Source: Fulvimarina endophytica (GTDB lineage Bacteria; Pseudomonadota; Alphaproteobacteria; Rhizobiales; Rhizobiaceae). From it: a DNA stretch of 64,000 bases. Shown here piece after piece: positions 47,546 to 58,005 of this stretch. The position numbers and the translations under genes are program-made. Numbering within the stretch: position 1 is the first letter of the stretch; every line of letters begins with the position of its first letter. The stretch covers positions 62,001-126,000 of the forward strand of contig NZ_QURL01000006.1 of assembly GCF_003403015.1 (NCBI RefSeq), written 5' to 3'. Under the pieces are notes generated by a model. That model saw only the letters and a list, made by a program, of their open reading frames with translations, was not told the DNA's origin and made no database searches.

Positions 47546-50170
47546 TCAGGTCGCCAGCGGGGTGAATGCGATGGTCGCCACCGTCACGAAGGCGGTCCCC
47601 AGCATGAAGTGCCAGTAGAGCGCCACGTTCTGGATGTCGGCGTCGTAAAGCGGCGTCAGATGGCCGAAGAGCGAGCGCGCGAGGCAGTAGAACAGCATCA
47701 GGGCGCCGACCGCCGCATGGACCGCGGCCCAGATGGCGAGGATCCAGACGGTCGCCGGATAGACGTGGGTGACCGGATCGAGGCCCGTCGTATGGGGCCC
47801 GAGGAGGACGAAGGCGCCGGCAAGGAGCGCTGCGAGCCCGCCGGCGGCCATCGCAAGGCGCGCGCTCGTGACGCTTCCCGCCTTGTTGAGGGAGCGCGCG
47901 GCGAAGGCGAGGCCCCAGGCGAGGGCGAAGACGGCGAGGGCGGCGAGCGGCCAGAACAGCCCGGGCCCCTCGATGCCCGGCGGCGGGAATTCGGCGTGGA
48001 TCGTGACGTAGAAGAAATAGCCGAAGACGAGGGAGAGGAAGGCCGTGCCGTCGCCCACCATGGTGATGAACATCGCCCACCAGCCCACCGCCTGGGGACC
48101 GGAAACGTAGAGGGGAAGGGACAGGCCGCGCCCGACATCCTTCTCGTGCTTTTCCGGGATGACGGCGGTTCCGCGCCAGACCCAGGTGAGGATCGCGCCG
48201 GTCGCCAGAACCATGGCGGCGATGGTGAGATACCACCAGTGGAAGGTCGCGAAGATGAAGACCGCGCCGAGGAAGCCCGCGGCCCACATGGTCATGAAGG
48301 TGGGGCCGGGAACGCGCAGCACCTGCAGCGGCTTGGCGTCGAGCACGCTGGTGACGATGGTCTCGCGCTTCAGTTCCTCCGCATCGGGCAGGTAGAAGCG
48401 GCCATTGTCCACGTCGTCGATGAAGTTCGGCTGGTCCCAGATCGGGTAGCGCGAAGTGATGATGGGAATGGAGCGCACGCCCCAGCCCTTGTCCTCGGGC
48501 TCCGACAGCCATTCGAGGGTTCCCGCGTTCCAGTGATTGCGCTTGGCCAAGGGCAGATGGCCGCGCGGGCGCAGGATGTCGGCGACGACGACGAGGAAGC
48601 CGGCGGCGAAGACGAAGGCACCGATGGTGGAGACGAGGTTCGGCAGGTCGAGGCCGAGACCGGCCGGATAGGTCCAGACCCGCCGGGGCATCCCCATCAT
48701 GCCGGAGAAATGCATGGGGAAGAAGCCGACATTGAAGCCCACGAACATCATCCAGAAGGCGATCTTCCCCAGCCTGTCGGACAATGTGCGGCCGGCGAGG
48801 ATCGGCCACCAGTAGTAGAGGCCGGCGACGATCGGGAACAGCATGCCGCCGATCAGCACGTAATGGAGATGGCCGACGACGAAATAGGTGTCGTGGGCCT
48901 GCCAGTCGAAGGGGGCGAGGGCGACCATGACGCCGGTGAGGCCGCCGATGACGAAGATCGCGAGCGCGCCGGACACGAAGAGCATCGGCACCGAGAAGAT
49001 CACCCGGCCGACGAGAAGCGTTGCGAGGAAGACGAAGATCTGGACGCCGGTCGGGATCGCCACCGCCTCGGAGGCGGCCGAGAAGAAGCCCAGCGAGATC
49101 GCGGGAAGGCCCGTCGCGAACATGTGGTGGACCCACAGGCCGAAGGAGAGGAACCCGGTTCCGACCGCCGCGAGCACGATCCAGGAATAGCCGACGATCG
49201 GCCGGCGCGCGAAGGTCGGAACGATCATCGCGAGCAGCGCGATCGCCGGCAGGAAGACGATGTAGACCTCCGGATGGCCGAAGATCCAGAACAGGTGCTG
49301 CCAGAGCATCGGATCGCCGCCGCGCTCGGGATCGAAGAACGGCCAGTTGAACAGGCGTTCCATCTCGAACAGGATGTCGCCGGCGATCAGCGGCGGGAAG
49401 GCGAAGAGGATCATGCCCGCGACGACGAGCACGTACCAGGTATAGAGCGGCATCATGTTGAGCCGCATGCCCGGCGGGCGGCATTTCAGGGAGCCGACGA
49501 TGAGCTCGACGGCGGCCGCGATCGAGGCGACTTCGATGAAGGAGAGGCCGAGCAGCCAGATATCGGCGCCGTAGCCGGGGGTGAAGCGCTCCTGCGTCGT
49601 CAACGGCGGATACATGAACCAGCCGCTCGCGGGCGCCGAGGAGAAGAAGATCGAGCCGCAGACGAAGACGCCGCCGATGAGGAAGCACCAGTAGCCGAAG
49701 GCCGACAGGCGCGGGAAGGGCAGGTCGCGCGCGCCCAGCATCTCCGGCAGGAGGATGATCGCCATCGCCTCGAAGATCGGCACGGCGAACAGGAACATCA
49801 TCACCGTGCCGTGCAGGGTGTAGACCTGGTTGTAGAAATTGGCGGTCAGGAAGTCGTTGTCGGGCACGGCGAGCTGGACGCGCACCATGAGGCCGAGAAC
49901 GCCGGCGAACAGCATGAAGATGAAGGCGGTGGAGGTGTACCAGACGCCGACTTCCGTGTTGTTGACGGCCGACCAGTATTTCCAGCCCTTCGGCGCCTCC
50001 CAGACCCAGATCAGGCGCTTGGCCTGGGCCTCGCGCACGGCCGGGTCCTCCTGGTCCACATGGCTCGCGCCGATCGTCTGGATCGGCGGCGGATCGGGAT
50101 AGTTGGGCGTTGCGGGGTCCGAGAGGTCGAATGTGCCGACGCGTGCGGCCTCGATCTGGGCATTGCTCAT
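47546..50170 (-). CDS. ctaD: Cytochrome c oxidase, fused subunits I and III
   Basis: An 874-aa haem-copper oxidase. The N-terminal ~560 residues are subunit I: TLHGTVMMFLFAVP (haem a ligand), FWIFGHPEVYIVFLPA (CuB His, crosslinked Tyr and the A1-type proton-channel Glu), LWVHHMFATG and HDTYFVVGHLHYVL (haem ligands). From about residue 610 a subunit III-like part follows (FATFHWWYLTIAAMVLA; FITMVGDGTAFLSLVFGYFF). The fusion resembles CoxN-type proteins. ATG overlaps the subunit II stop. Type A1 aa3/caa3 oxidase is inferred from the GHPEVY motif. Confidence 0.95.
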   Translation of the reverse strand: MSNAQIEAARVGTFDLSDPATPNYPDPPPIQTIGASHVDQEDPAVREAQAKRLIWVWEAPKGWKYWSAVNNTEVGVWYTSTAFIFMLFAGVLGLMVRVQLAVPDNDFLTANFYNQVYTLHGTVMMFLFAVPIFEAMAIILLPEMLGARDLPFPRLSAFGYWCFLIGGVFVCGSIFFSSAPASGWFMYPPLTTQERFTPGYGADIWLLGLSFIEVASIAAAVELIVGSLKCRPPGMRLNMMPLYTWYVLVVAGMILFAFPPLIAGDILFEMERLFNWPFFDPERGGDPMLWQHLFWIFGHPEVYIVFLPAIALLAMIVPTFARRPIVGYSWIVLAAVGTGFLSFGLWVHHMFATGLPAISLGFFSAASEAVAIPTGVQIFVFLATLLVGRVIFSVPMLFVSGALAIFVIGGLTGVMVALAPFDWQAHDTYFVVGHLHYVLIGGMLFPIVAGLYYWWPILAGRTLSDRLGKIAFWMMFVGFNVGFFPMHFSGMMGMPRRVWTYPAGLGLDLPNLVSTIGAFVFAAGFLVVVADILRPRGHLPLAKRNHWNAGTLEWLSEPEDKGWGVRSIPIITSRYPIWDQPNFIDDVDNGRFYLPDAEELKRETIVTSVLDAKPLQVLRVPGPTFMTMWAAGFLGAVFIFATFHWWYLTIAAMVLATGAILTWVWRGTAVIPEKHEKDVGRGLSLPLYVSGPQAVGWWAMFITMVGDGTAFLSLVFGYFFYVTIHAEFPPPGIEGPGLFWPLAALAVFALAWGLAFAARSLNKAGSVTSARLAMAAGGLAALLAGAFVLLGPHTTGLDPVTHVYPATVWILAIWAAVHAAVGALMLFYCLARSLFGHLTPLYDADIQNVALYWHFMLGTAFVTVATIAFTPLAT

Positions 50171-51234
50171 TTCAGCTGCTCCAGCCAGGCCGCGATCGCG
50201 GCGATTTCTTCGTTCGGCACCATGCCGTAGGCCGGCATCTCGACGCCCTGCTTGACGTGCTCGGTCGCGCTGATGAAGCGCACGAGGTTCTCGGGCGTGT
50301 TGTCGAGAATGCCCGCCGCGATGGTGAGGCGGGAGCCCAGATGGGTCAGATCCGGGCCGACCGATCCGTCGGCCTCCGTGCCGCGCACCGCATGGCAGGC
50401 ATCGCAGCCGTTCTCCATGAAGGCCTCGAAGCCGGGACCGGAGGTGACTGCGGCAGGCTGGCTCTGGGCCGCCACATAGGCCTCGTAGTCCCCGGGCGAG
50501 ACGACGACGACCCGGAAGCCCATCTGGCCGTGGGCATCGCCGCAGAATTCGGTGCAGACCCCGTTATAGACGCCTTCCTTGACCGGCTCGATCACGAGGC
50601 GGTTCACGCGGCCGGGGATCATGTCCATCTTGCCCGCGATCGAGGGCACCCAGAAGGAATGGACGACGTCCGGGCTGCCGAGAAGGATCGCCGAGCGCAC
50701 GCCCACCGGCAGCCAGATCTCGTTGGCGCTCTCGACGCCCCCCGGCGGCAGGCTCTTGACGACGCCGGGCTCGCCCTCGACCCCGTAGGCGACGCGGAAC
50801 CAGAAGCGTTCGCCCGAGACCGCGATGGTCGGCCCGTTCGCCTCGGCGCGAAATTCGGGCATCAGCTTCAACCCGTAGACGAGGAGCGCGGTGAGGACGA
50901 CGACCGGAAAGGCGACGCCGCCCCACAGGATGAGCCGGGTTCCGGTCTTCTCGCTGTGCCGCTCGGGATGGACCCGGGTCGCGTAGATCGACAGGCCGAT
51001 GGTGAAGACCCAGATGAGGACGGCGCCGACCAGCATGACCCAGAACAGGGTCTCGACCTGTGCCGCTTCCGAGCCCGCGCCGGTCAGCGTCGACTGGGGA
51101 CCGGTGCAGGCCGAGAGGAGCGCGAGGAGACCGGCGAGACTGAAGGCCCGCAGAACGGGCGAGCGGCGCGGGGCATGGTGGCGCGGCGGGGAGCCGGCGG
51201 CAGGGCCATTTCGGCGGAGCCGTCCTTGCGGCAT
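50167..51234 (-). CDS. ctaC: Cytochrome c oxidase subunit II with haem c domain
   Basis: A 355-aa lipoprotein-type subunit II. It has a lipobox (ALLSAC), two transmembrane helices, a cupredoxin domain with the CuA site (GVCTEFCGDAHGQMGF) and a C-terminal cytochrome c domain (CDACH, with a distal Met in EMPAYGM). The fused haem makes this a caa3-type oxidase. First gene of the minus-strand operon; ATG 51234 fits the signal sequence better than the 40-codon-longer frame. Confidence 0.95.
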   Translation of the reverse strand: MPQGRLRRNGPAAGSPPRHHAPRRSPVLRAFSLAGLLALLSACTGPQSTLTGAGSEAAQVETLFWVMLVGAVLIWVFTIGLSIYATRVHPERHSEKTGTRLILWGGVAFPVVVLTALLVYGLKLMPEFRAEANGPTIAVSGERFWFRVAYGVEGEPGVVKSLPPGGVESANEIWLPVGVRSAILLGSPDVVHSFWVPSIAGKMDMIPGRVNRLVIEPVKEGVYNGVCTEFCGDAHGQMGFRVVVVSPGDYEAYVAAQSQPAAVTSGPGFEAFMENGCDACHAVRGTEADGSVGPDLTHLGSRLTIAAGILDNTPENLVRFISATEHVKQGVEMPAYGMVPNEEIAAIAAWLEQLK

Positions 51235-51405
51235 CGAAGTCCCCTTCTGTCGGCGGATGGTCGGAGCGGATCGGTGGATGGGCGGAACGGGTCGTCGGGC
51301 GGGCGGAAGGCCGATGACCGGTCGAATTCTGGCTCGACCTCTCTTCGATCTCACGGCGAATTTATGGATCGTGAGCGATCGGGGAAGTCCCCGAAAGCCC
51401 CTCCC

Positions 51406-54400
51406 TTAGTGGAAGTTTCGTCCGCGCGGCAAAATGGCAACGACATTTCCGTGGCTTAGCCGCGCATCCTGCGGAACGGGCGGTCCCACCATCGCCGAAT
51501 CGTGATCGGGCCGCCCGTCATCGGGCTCCATCGACGCGGTGCGGGCGCGGTGGCCATGGCGCCTGACGAAGGCCCGTGTGCGCGCGTCATCGTCGATCGG
51601 CCGGCGAACCTCGTCGGCATTGCAGATCGCGGCGGCCAGGGAGCCGGCGGCAAACGCTGCCGCATCGGCCTCCGCCTCGCTCATCGCGCCCTTGCGGGCA
51701 TTGCCGTGATAGCGCAGCGGCGCGCGCACGTGGTCTGCCGGCGCGATCCCCGCCTTGCCGATCTCCTCGCCCGCCGCGACGGGGGCGAGCAGCGGCGTCA
51801 GATCCTCCAGGGTTTCGGCGACCACGTGGATGACGCCGCGATCGCTCTGCATGCGCCCTCTCACGCGCAGGAAGCGGGCGCCGAGGACGAGCGGGCGGAA
51901 GCGCTCGAAGACCTTCGGCCAGACGATGATGTTGGCGACGCCCGTCTCGTCCTCGATGGTGATGAAGATGACGCCCTTGGCCGAGCCCGGGCGCTGGCGC
52001 ACGAGGACGAGGCCGCTGACATCGACGCGCGAGCCCGATTTCAGGGTTTCGAGCCGCTGGTTCTCGATGATGCGACGCTCTCGCAGCACCGCCCGCACGA
52101 AGGAGATCGGATGCGCCTTCAGGGAGAGGGAGAGGAAACGGTAGTCGTTGACCACCTCCTCGCCGGGGCGCATGGGCGGCAGGCGCGCATCGGCCTCGCT
52201 CTGGAGATCCTTCGCCGAGGCGGTCTCGAAGAGCGGCAGGCGCTCGGCCGCGCCGCGCGGATCGAGGGCGCGCACCGCCCAGAGGGCATCGCGCCGGGAC
52301 AGGCCGAGACAGGCGAAGGCGTCGGCCTCGGCGAGGCGCTCGATGACCGCGCGCTTCAATCCGGTGCGCAGCCAGACATCGCGCACCGAATCATAGCCCT
52401 CGTCCCGCTTTGCCACCAGAACCGCGATCTCCGCCTGCGACAGGCCCTTCACTTGGCGAAAGCCGACACGAACCGCATGGGACGACCAGATGGCCGGGCG
52501 CATGTCCCGGTGCCTGTGGGCGATGGCGGAGGGGTCGAAGGCCTCCGGCTCGAGTGTCTGGTCCCAAAGGGAATGGTTGACCGAGACGGGCCGGAAGGAC
52601 ACGCCGTGCTCGCGCGCATCGCGCACGATCTGGGCCGGGGCGTAGAAGCCCATGGGCTGGGCGTTGAGGAGGCTCGCCGCGAAGACGTCCGGATAATGGC
52701 ATTTCAGCCAGCAGGAGGCGTAGGTCAGGAGCGCGAAGGAGGCGGCGTGGCTTTCGGGAAAGCCGTATTCGCCGAACCCCTCGATCTGCTTGAAGCAGCG
52801 CTCGGCGAACTCGGCCTCGTAGCCGCGCGCCACCATGCCCTCGATCATCTTTTTCTTGAAGGTATGGATGGTGCCGACCCGCCGGAAGGTCGCCATGGCG
52901 CGGCGCAGCTTGTCGGCCTCGGTGGGGGTGAAGCCGGCCGCGACGATGGAGATCATCATCGCCTGTTCCTGGAACAGCGGCACGCCGAGGGTGCGCTTCA
53001 GCACCGCTTCGAGTTCGGGCTTGGGATAGGTCGGCTTTTCGAGGCCCATCTTCCGGCGCAGGTATGGGTGCACCATGTCGCCCTGGATCGGGCCGGGCCG
53101 CACGATCGCGACCTCGATGACGAGATCGTAGAAGCACTCCGGCTTCAGCTTGGGCAGCATGGTCATCTGCGCCCGGCTCTCGATCTGGAAGACGCCGAGC
53201 GTATCGGCGCGCTGGATCATCGCGAAGGTCGCCGGGTCGTCCTGGGCCTCGGACAGGTCCGCGAGCGTGATCGAGCGGCCGTAACAGGCCTCGATCATCT
53301 CGAAGGCGCGGCGAAGGGCGGACAGCATTCCGAGTGCCAAGATATCGATCTTCAGGATGCCGAGCTCGTCGATATCGTCCTTGTCCCATTCGATGATGGT
53401 GCGCCCGTCCATCGAGGAATGAAGGATCGGCACGGTCTCGTCGATCCGCCCGCGCGTGATGACGAAGCCGCCCACATGCTGGGAGAGATGGCGGGGAAAG
53501 CCGGCGATCTCCTCGGCATATTTCAGGACGGCGGCCGTCGTGCGATCCTCGATCGACAGTCCGGCGGCCTTCGCCTCGCGCTCCCCGATATCGGAGGAGT
53601 GATAGCCCCAGACCGCGCCGGACAGCGCCGAGACGGCGTCGTCCGAAAGGGAAAAGGCCTTGCCGACCTCGCGCAGGGCCGAGCGGGCCCGGTAGGTGAT
53701 GACGGTCGCGGCGAGGGCGGCGTTGTCGCGGCCGTAATGCTCGAAGATGTACTGGATCACCTCCTCGCGCCGCTCGTGCTCGAAATCGATGTCGATATCG
53801 GGCGGCTCCTTGCGATCGGGCGAGATGAAGCGCTCGAAGAGGAGACCGGCGCGCTCGGGCGAGACCTCGGTGACGCCGATGACGTAGCAGACGACGGAAT
53901 TGGCGGCCGAGCCGCGCCCCTGACACAGGATGCCCCTGGAGCGGGCGAATTTCACGATGTGATGGACCGTGAGGAAATAGGGCTCGTAGCCGAGCGTCGC
54001 GATGATCGCGAGCTCGTGCTCGATGCGGGCGGTGACCTCGGGCGGAACCCCGTTCGGATAGCGCCAGCGGGCGCCTTCCTCGGAAAGGCGGCGCAGCTCC
54101 TCGCGCGGCGAGCCCGAAAGGCCGAGGGCTTCGTCGGGATACTCGTATTTCAGGCTCTTGAGATCGAAGGCGAGCTCGCCGAAGAACCGGTTCGCCTCCT
54201 CGACCGCATGGGGACAGGCGGAAAACAGCCGGGCCATCTCGGCGCCGGGCTTCAGGTGGCGCTCGGCATTCATGGCGGTGAGCCGGCCGGCCTCCTCGAG
54301 CGGCACATGCTCGCGGATCGAGACCATCACATCGGCGAGCCGGCGGCGCTGCGGGGCGTGGGCGAGAACGTCGTTGGTGGCCAGAAGCGGCGTGCGGCAG

Positions 54401-54978
54401 GCCGAAGCGATTTTGTCGAGGCGGGCGAGCCGGCGCTGGTCGAGCCCGTCATGGGCATAGCGCGCGGCCAGCCGCACCCGGCCCGGAAAGGCTTCGCGGA
54501 GCTTCTCCAGAACGGCGGCGAGGGCTTCCCGTCTCGCCTCGCTCGCCGGCCCTTCGCCGCATCCGATCGCATCGGGGGCGAGGACGGCGAGATTGATCGC
54601 CTCGCCCCATTCCAGAAGATCCGGCAGATAGAGCTCGCATCGCCCCTTCTCGGCGCGCAGATTGCCGGTGGAGAGAAGGCGGCAGAGATGGCCCCATCCC
54701 GTGCGGTCGCGCGGATAGGCGAGGATGTCCGGGGTCTCGTCGCAGAAGACGAGGCGTGCGCCCGGCGCAAAGGCGAGGCCCTCCTCCTTGGCCACCTGAT
54801 AGGCGCGCACGACGCCCGCGACCGTGTTGCGGTCGGCAAGGCCGAAGCCGGACAGGCCCATCCGCTTGGCGGTGACCGTCAGCTCCTCGGGCTGGGAGGC
54901 GCCGCGCAGGAAGGAGAAGCAGCTGGCGACGCCGATCTCCGCGAAGGGCGTCGCCGGTAGATGAGGCGCGCCGCTCAC
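51406..54978 (-). CDS. dnaE2: Error-prone DNA polymerase DnaE2 (ImuC)
   Basis: C-family polymerase for SOS mutagenesis across lesions. It is 1190 aa. The N-terminal PHP domain starts [20 protein letters not shown]. Catalytic aspartates are in [15 protein letters not shown] and [13 protein letters not shown], with the palm/fingers and an OB-fold ([19 protein letters not shown]) after them. The GTG at 54978 overlaps the imuB stop (GTGA); the frame stays open for 442 further codons but these lie over imuB. A C-terminal extension of about 80 residues is present. Confidence 0.95.
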   Translation of the reverse strand: MSGAPHLPATPFAEIGVASCFSFLRGASQPEELTVTAKRMGLSGFGLADRNTVAGVVRAYQVAKEEGLAFAPGARLVFCDETPDILAYPRDRTGWGHLCRLLSTGNLRAEKGRCELYLPDLLEWGEAINLAVLAPDAIGCGEGPASEARREALAAVLEKLREAFPGRVRLAARYAHDGLDQRRLARLDKIASACRTPLLATNDVLAHAPQRRRLADVMVSIREHVPLEEAGRLTAMNAERHLKPGAEMARLFSACPHAVEEANRFFGELAFDLKSLKYEYPDEALGLSGSPREELRRLSEEGARWRYPNGVPPEVTARIEHELAIIATLGYEPYFLTVHHIVKFARSRGILCQGRGSAANSVVCYVIGVTEVSPERAGLLFERFISPDRKEPPDIDIDFEHERREEVIQYIFEHYGRDNAALAATVITYRARSALREVGKAFSLSDDAVSALSGAVWGYHSSDIGEREAKAAGLSIEDRTTAAVLKYAEEIAGFPRHLSQHVGGFVITRGRIDETVPILHSSMDGRTIIEWDKDDIDELGILKIDILALGMLSALRRAFEMIEACYGRSITLADLSEAQDDPATFAMIQRADTLGVFQIESRAQMTMLPKLKPECFYDLVIEVAIVRPGPIQGDMVHPYLRRKMGLEKPTYPKPELEAVLKRTLGVPLFQEQAMMISIVAAGFTPTEADKLRRAMATFRRVGTIHTFKKKMIEGMVARGYEAEFAERCFKQIEGFGEYGFPESHAASFALLTYASCWLKCHYPDVFAASLLNAQPMGFYAPAQIVRDAREHGVSFRPVSVNHSLWDQTLEPEAFDPSAIAHRHRDMRPAIWSSHAVRVGFRQVKGLSQAEIAVLVAKRDEGYDSVRDVWLRTGLKRAVIERLAEADAFACLGLSRRDALWAVRALDPRGAAERLPLFETASAKDLQSEADARLPPMRPGEEVVNDYRFLSLSLKAHPISFVRAVLRERRIIENQRLETLKSGSRVDVSGLVLVRQRPGSAKGVIFITIEDETGVANIIVWPKVFERFRPLVLGARFLRVRGRMQSDRGVIHVVAETLEDLTPLLAPVAAGEEIGKAGIAPADHVRAPLRYHGNARKGAMSEAEADAAAFAAGSLAAAICNADEVRRPIDDDARTRAFVRRHGHRARTASMEPDDGRPDHDSAMVGPPVPQDARLSHGNVVAILPRGRNFH

Positions 54979-56636
54979 GGAAAGAGGCCATGCATGTACC
55001 AGGCCGGCGAGCCGGCCCTCGCCCCGGTGGTCATGACGAAGTCCGGATCGAGATCGGTATCGTGGGCGGCCTCGCGGAACAGCCAGAAATGCCGGCCCGC
55101 CTCGTCCTCGATCCGGAAATAGTCCCGGGCCGGCCGGTCCTCGTGCCACCACTCGCCGGCGATGCGCTCGGGCCCCTCGGCGCGGCGCACCCGGTAGAGC
55201 GCGCGGCGCCAGCGAAACGAGACGGGGGCGCCGTCGGGAACGACGAAGCTCGCCTCGACGGGCTCGGGCCGCACCAGCATGCGCAAGGGGCGGGCGGGCA
55301 GGTCCTGCGCAAGAGCCCGGGAGGAGGGCGGGAGCCCATGCGCAGGGGCCGCGGCACGGGAGCCGCCCCCGTCCTCGCCGTCCGCGAGCGGCCGCCAGCC
55401 GGAGGCCCGTTCGGGCTGCCAGCTGTCGCGCTCGCGCGCGCAGAACACGCTGCCGGGACCGAGCCGCGCGCCGATGCGGTCGACGAGATGGGCAAAGGCC
55501 GTATCGGCGCCCGCCTCGCCCGAAAGATCGGTCTGGAACGCCTCCAGCCGGTCCGTCTCGTAGACGGCGAGCTTGACGAGATCGTAGCCGAAGCCGGCGT
55601 CGAATTCGTCGCCGAGGCTTTTCAGGCGCTCCTTGAAGAGGCGCGCGACGGCGTCCGGCTCGCGCACCGGCTGGGCCGTGCCGATCCGGGCGCGGTTGAC
55701 GACGCCGTCCACCCGGAAGAGCGACAGTTCGAGATTGCGCGCACCGATGCCGCGCGCCTCCATGTCTGGCTTCAGGCGCAGCGCCAGCGCAAGGAGGACG
55801 CGGGCGACGTCCTCCTCGAGGGCGATCGGCTCGAACAGGCGGCGCTCGGCGATGAGCCGGGGCACCGGCCGGCGCGGCGAGATCGGCCGCTCGGCAAGGC
55901 CCGTCGCCTCGTCGAGGGCGCGTAGGAGGCCCTTGCCGAAGCGCCGGGCAAGTCCCGCCCGCGGCTGGTCCATAAGCGCGGCGATGGTCTTGAGGCCCAG
56001 CCGGTGGAGGAGGCCGGCGGTCTCGGCTTCGAGCCGCAGCACGCCCACGGGAAGCTGCGCGACGGCGGCCCGCTCCTCGCCGGAGCGTACGATGCGCGGG
56101 GCGGCCGGAACGCCGACAAGGGCGATCGCGGCCCCGGCCGAGCCCGCGATCGCGGCCCGCGCGAGAAAGCCCTGGTCGAAGAGCCGCGCCAGGAGGTCGT
56201 CCATCAGCCCCCGCTCGCCGCCGAAGAGATGGGCGCAGCCGGAAATGTCGAGGATCAGGCCGAAGGGCGGATCGAGGGCGACGAGGGGGGTGTAGCGGTC
56301 GCACCAGTCGGCGACGGCGACGAGCAGCCGGCGATCGGCGGCGGGGTCCGCAAGCTGCGCCTCGATCGCCGGAAACCGCGCCCGGGCTTCCGAAAGGCCG
56401 ATGCCGAGGCCGAGACCGAGACCTTCGGCCCGTTCGCAGACGGCGGTGATGCGGTTGGCATTGGCCGCGTTCTGGTAGAGCGCCAGCGGCTCGGCCGTGC
56501 TCTCAGCCGGTGCGCCTGAACGCCAGCTGCGCCCCAGCCGGTCGCGGATGATCCGGTCGGTCGGCAGCTTGGGCATCGTGAGCGCCAGGAAGCGGTTCTG
56601 CGCCGACGGATCGGGCGTTGCGGAACGAGCGGTCAT
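54975..56636 (-). CDS. imuB: ImuB, inactive Y-family polymerase homologue
   Basis: Scaffold of the mutasome that links DnaE2 and ImuA to the beta clamp. It is 553 aa. The Y-family fold is recognisable ([35 protein letters not shown]), but the acidic catalytic pair of active polymerases is not seen, as expected for ImuB. The C-terminal ImuB region contains [18 protein letters not shown]. The ATG at 56636 restores the conserved [14 protein letters not shown]-terminus, has GGAG upstream, and overlaps imuA by 134 nt. Confidence 0.92.
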   Translation of the reverse strand: MTARSATPDPSAQNRFLALTMPKLPTDRIIRDRLGRSWRSGAPAESTAEPLALYQNAANANRITAVCERAEGLGLGLGIGLSEARARFPAIEAQLADPAADRRLLVAVADWCDRYTPLVALDPPFGLILDISGCAHLFGGERGLMDDLLARLFDQGFLARAAIAGSAGAAIALVGVPAAPRIVRSGEERAAVAQLPVGVLRLEAETAGLLHRLGLKTIAALMDQPRAGLARRFGKGLLRALDEATGLAERPISPRRPVPRLIAERRLFEPIALEEDVARVLLALALRLKPDMEARGIGARNLELSLFRVDGVVNRARIGTAQPVREPDAVARLFKERLKSLGDEFDAGFGYDLVKLAVYETDRLEAFQTDLSGEAGADTAFAHLVDRIGARLGPGSVFCARERDSWQPERASGWRPLADGEDGGGSRAAAPAHGLPPSSRALAQDLPARPLRMLVRPEPVEASFVVPDGAPVSFRWRRALYRVRRAEGPERIAGEWWHEDRPARDYFRIEDEAGRHFWLFREAAHDTDLDPDFVMTTGARAGSPAWYMHGLFP

Positions 56637-57714
56637 GGAAGCTCCAGGCGAGATCGATGAGACAAGGCGGCGCGAAACGGTTCTTTTCGACCGCGAGGCG
56701 GAAGAGCGGCGCGCCGATGAGGCGGGGCTGATCGGCGAGATCGCCGACGGGACGGGCGGGGCCGGGCCGGATGCGCAGGCGAAACGGGGCGGCGGTCGCC
56801 TGCGGTTCGGCGCTCTGGCGCATGAGGACGAGGGGCAGGCCGGTCTTCTCGGCCCGCACATGCAGCCGCCGCGTGCCCTCGAGGCCGAGCTGGCGGGAAT
56901 TGCCGAGGGCTTCGAGCACGACGAGGGAGAGAGCGGCGCAGCGCGCGGCCTCCTCCGCCGCCCAGATCGCATCCTCCAGACGGCGCACGCAGACGAGGGT
57001 CATCGCGCCCGCCGGCACGGCGAAGGCGTGAAAGCCGAGGGGATAGGGAAAACCCGCCTCGTGGAGGGCGGGACGCTCGGTGATCCACAGGACGGGCCGG
57101 CCGGGCGTTGCGCCGAGCCGGCTGGCAAGGCCTGCGGCAAGGCCGGAAAGGCAGCCGGCATCGCGCACCGCCTCGCCGTGGATCTCGCTGAGGCCGCTTG
57201 CCGGAAAGCCGCCGCCGAGGGCCGCGTCCACGCCGGCCTCTCCGAGAGAGACCGTGGCCGGCCGGCCATCGATGCGAAGGCGCGGCGGCAGGGACCCCGT
57301 GCCGGCCTCCCCGACTGCCCGATCGTCGCCGTCGCCGTCGCCGATCTCTTCCGCCCCCATCGCGGCGTCCGCACCTTTCCGGCGGGCAGGCTCCTCCGCT
57401 TGCCGCGACCGGGCCTTGCCGGGAGAAGGGAAGGCCGTGATATTAGGATAGGTGTCTTTCGGTCGCACCCGCCCCGAGCCGGCGCTCTCCGACCCCTTCG
57501 GCACGTCCCGCACGAGCGGGTGCCGGACGTCCGGTTGCCGATTCACACCCGAAAACCAGGTGGGCGGCTTGTTCTCGATCCGCGAGACCGCATGGCGCAG
57601 TGTGTCCAGAACCGAGGGTTCCTCCGGCTCCAGGTCGCTGATTTCACGAGGGTTCCTGCAGGCCTCGTCGATCCTGGGGGCTCGAAGAGGTGCGCGCGAG
57701 ATGCAAGCTGGCAT
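56503..57714 (-). CDS. imuA: ImuA, RecA-like mutasome component
   Basis: RecA/SulA-like partner of ImuB and DnaE2 in SOS mutagenesis. It is 403 aa. The ImuA core starts near VSLGEAGVDAALGGGFPASG and includes PVLWITERPALHEAGFPYPL and RLHVRAEKTGLPLVLMRQSA. It has an N-terminal helix (VLDTLRHAVSRIE) and a long polar linker of about 100 residues, making it longer than many ImuA proteins. ATG 57714 follows AAGGAGGAAGGC. First gene of the SOS operon, behind a LexA box. Confidence 0.9.
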   Translation of the reverse strand: MPACISRAPLRAPRIDEACRNPREISDLEPEEPSVLDTLRHAVSRIENKPPTWFSGVNRQPDVRHPLVRDVPKGSESAGSGRVRPKDTYPNITAFPSPGKARSRQAEEPARRKGADAAMGAEEIGDGDGDDRAVGEAGTGSLPPRLRIDGRPATVSLGEAGVDAALGGGFPASGLSEIHGEAVRDAGCLSGLAAGLASRLGATPGRPVLWITERPALHEAGFPYPLGFHAFAVPAGAMTLVCVRRLEDAIWAAEEAARCAALSLVVLEALGNSRQLGLEGTRRLHVRAEKTGLPLVLMRQSAEPQATAAPFRLRIRPGPARPVGDLADQPRLIGAPLFRLAVEKNRFAPPCLIDLAWSFHDRSFRNARSVGAEPLPGAHDAQAADRPDHPRPAGAQLAFRRTG

Positions 57715-57775
57715 GCCTTCCTCCTTCCGCCGCTCGTTTGGAAAGCGGCCGGCCTCTGCGTCATTGGATTCGGTT

Positions 57776-57790
57776 GTTCCCGATATGTTC
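57776..57790 (-). promoter_or_regulatory. LexA (SOS) box upstream of imuA
   Basis: GTTC-N7-GTTC on the plus strand (equivalently GAAC-N7-GAAC on the coding strand), the alphaproteobacterial LexA operator. It lies 62-76 bases upstream of the imuA ATG and so can repress imuA-imuB-dnaE2. Confidence 0.85.
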
Positions 57791-58005
57791 CAATGGATTC
57801 CAGAGGCAACAGGAAGAGTCAAGAATGCCTATGATATGGATATATTCCTTTCACAGGTGAGGCGGAAACGCCTCGGCCCGGACGGCATGCTGCATCGCCC
57901 CCGTCCCGGTGGAGGATCGACCGGAAACCGGGGCCCGGGCTCGTTTTCCGGCGCGCCGGAGGATGCCTGAGAACGCGGGAGGCAGAGGGGCGGGGCGGGC
58001 CGTCC

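Noticed and set aside
47483..50230. A 915-codon open frame on the plus strand opposite the oxidase genes
   Set aside because: Highly charged, low-complexity antisense shadow (Asp/Glu/Arg/His), the mirror of a membrane protein. The same applies to the long frames opposite leuS (31901-34642), acs (27364-29169) and rho/MFS (58313-61744).
51502..54960. An 1152-codon open frame on the plus strand opposite dnaE2
   Set aside because: Arg/Gly/Ala-rich antisense shadow of a certain gene; no domain and no ribosome site.
54979..56304. A 442-codon N-terminal extension of DnaE2
   Set aside because: It lies entirely over imuB in another frame and contains only low-complexity Arg/Pro/Ala sequence. DnaE2 homology begins right after the GTG at 54978.
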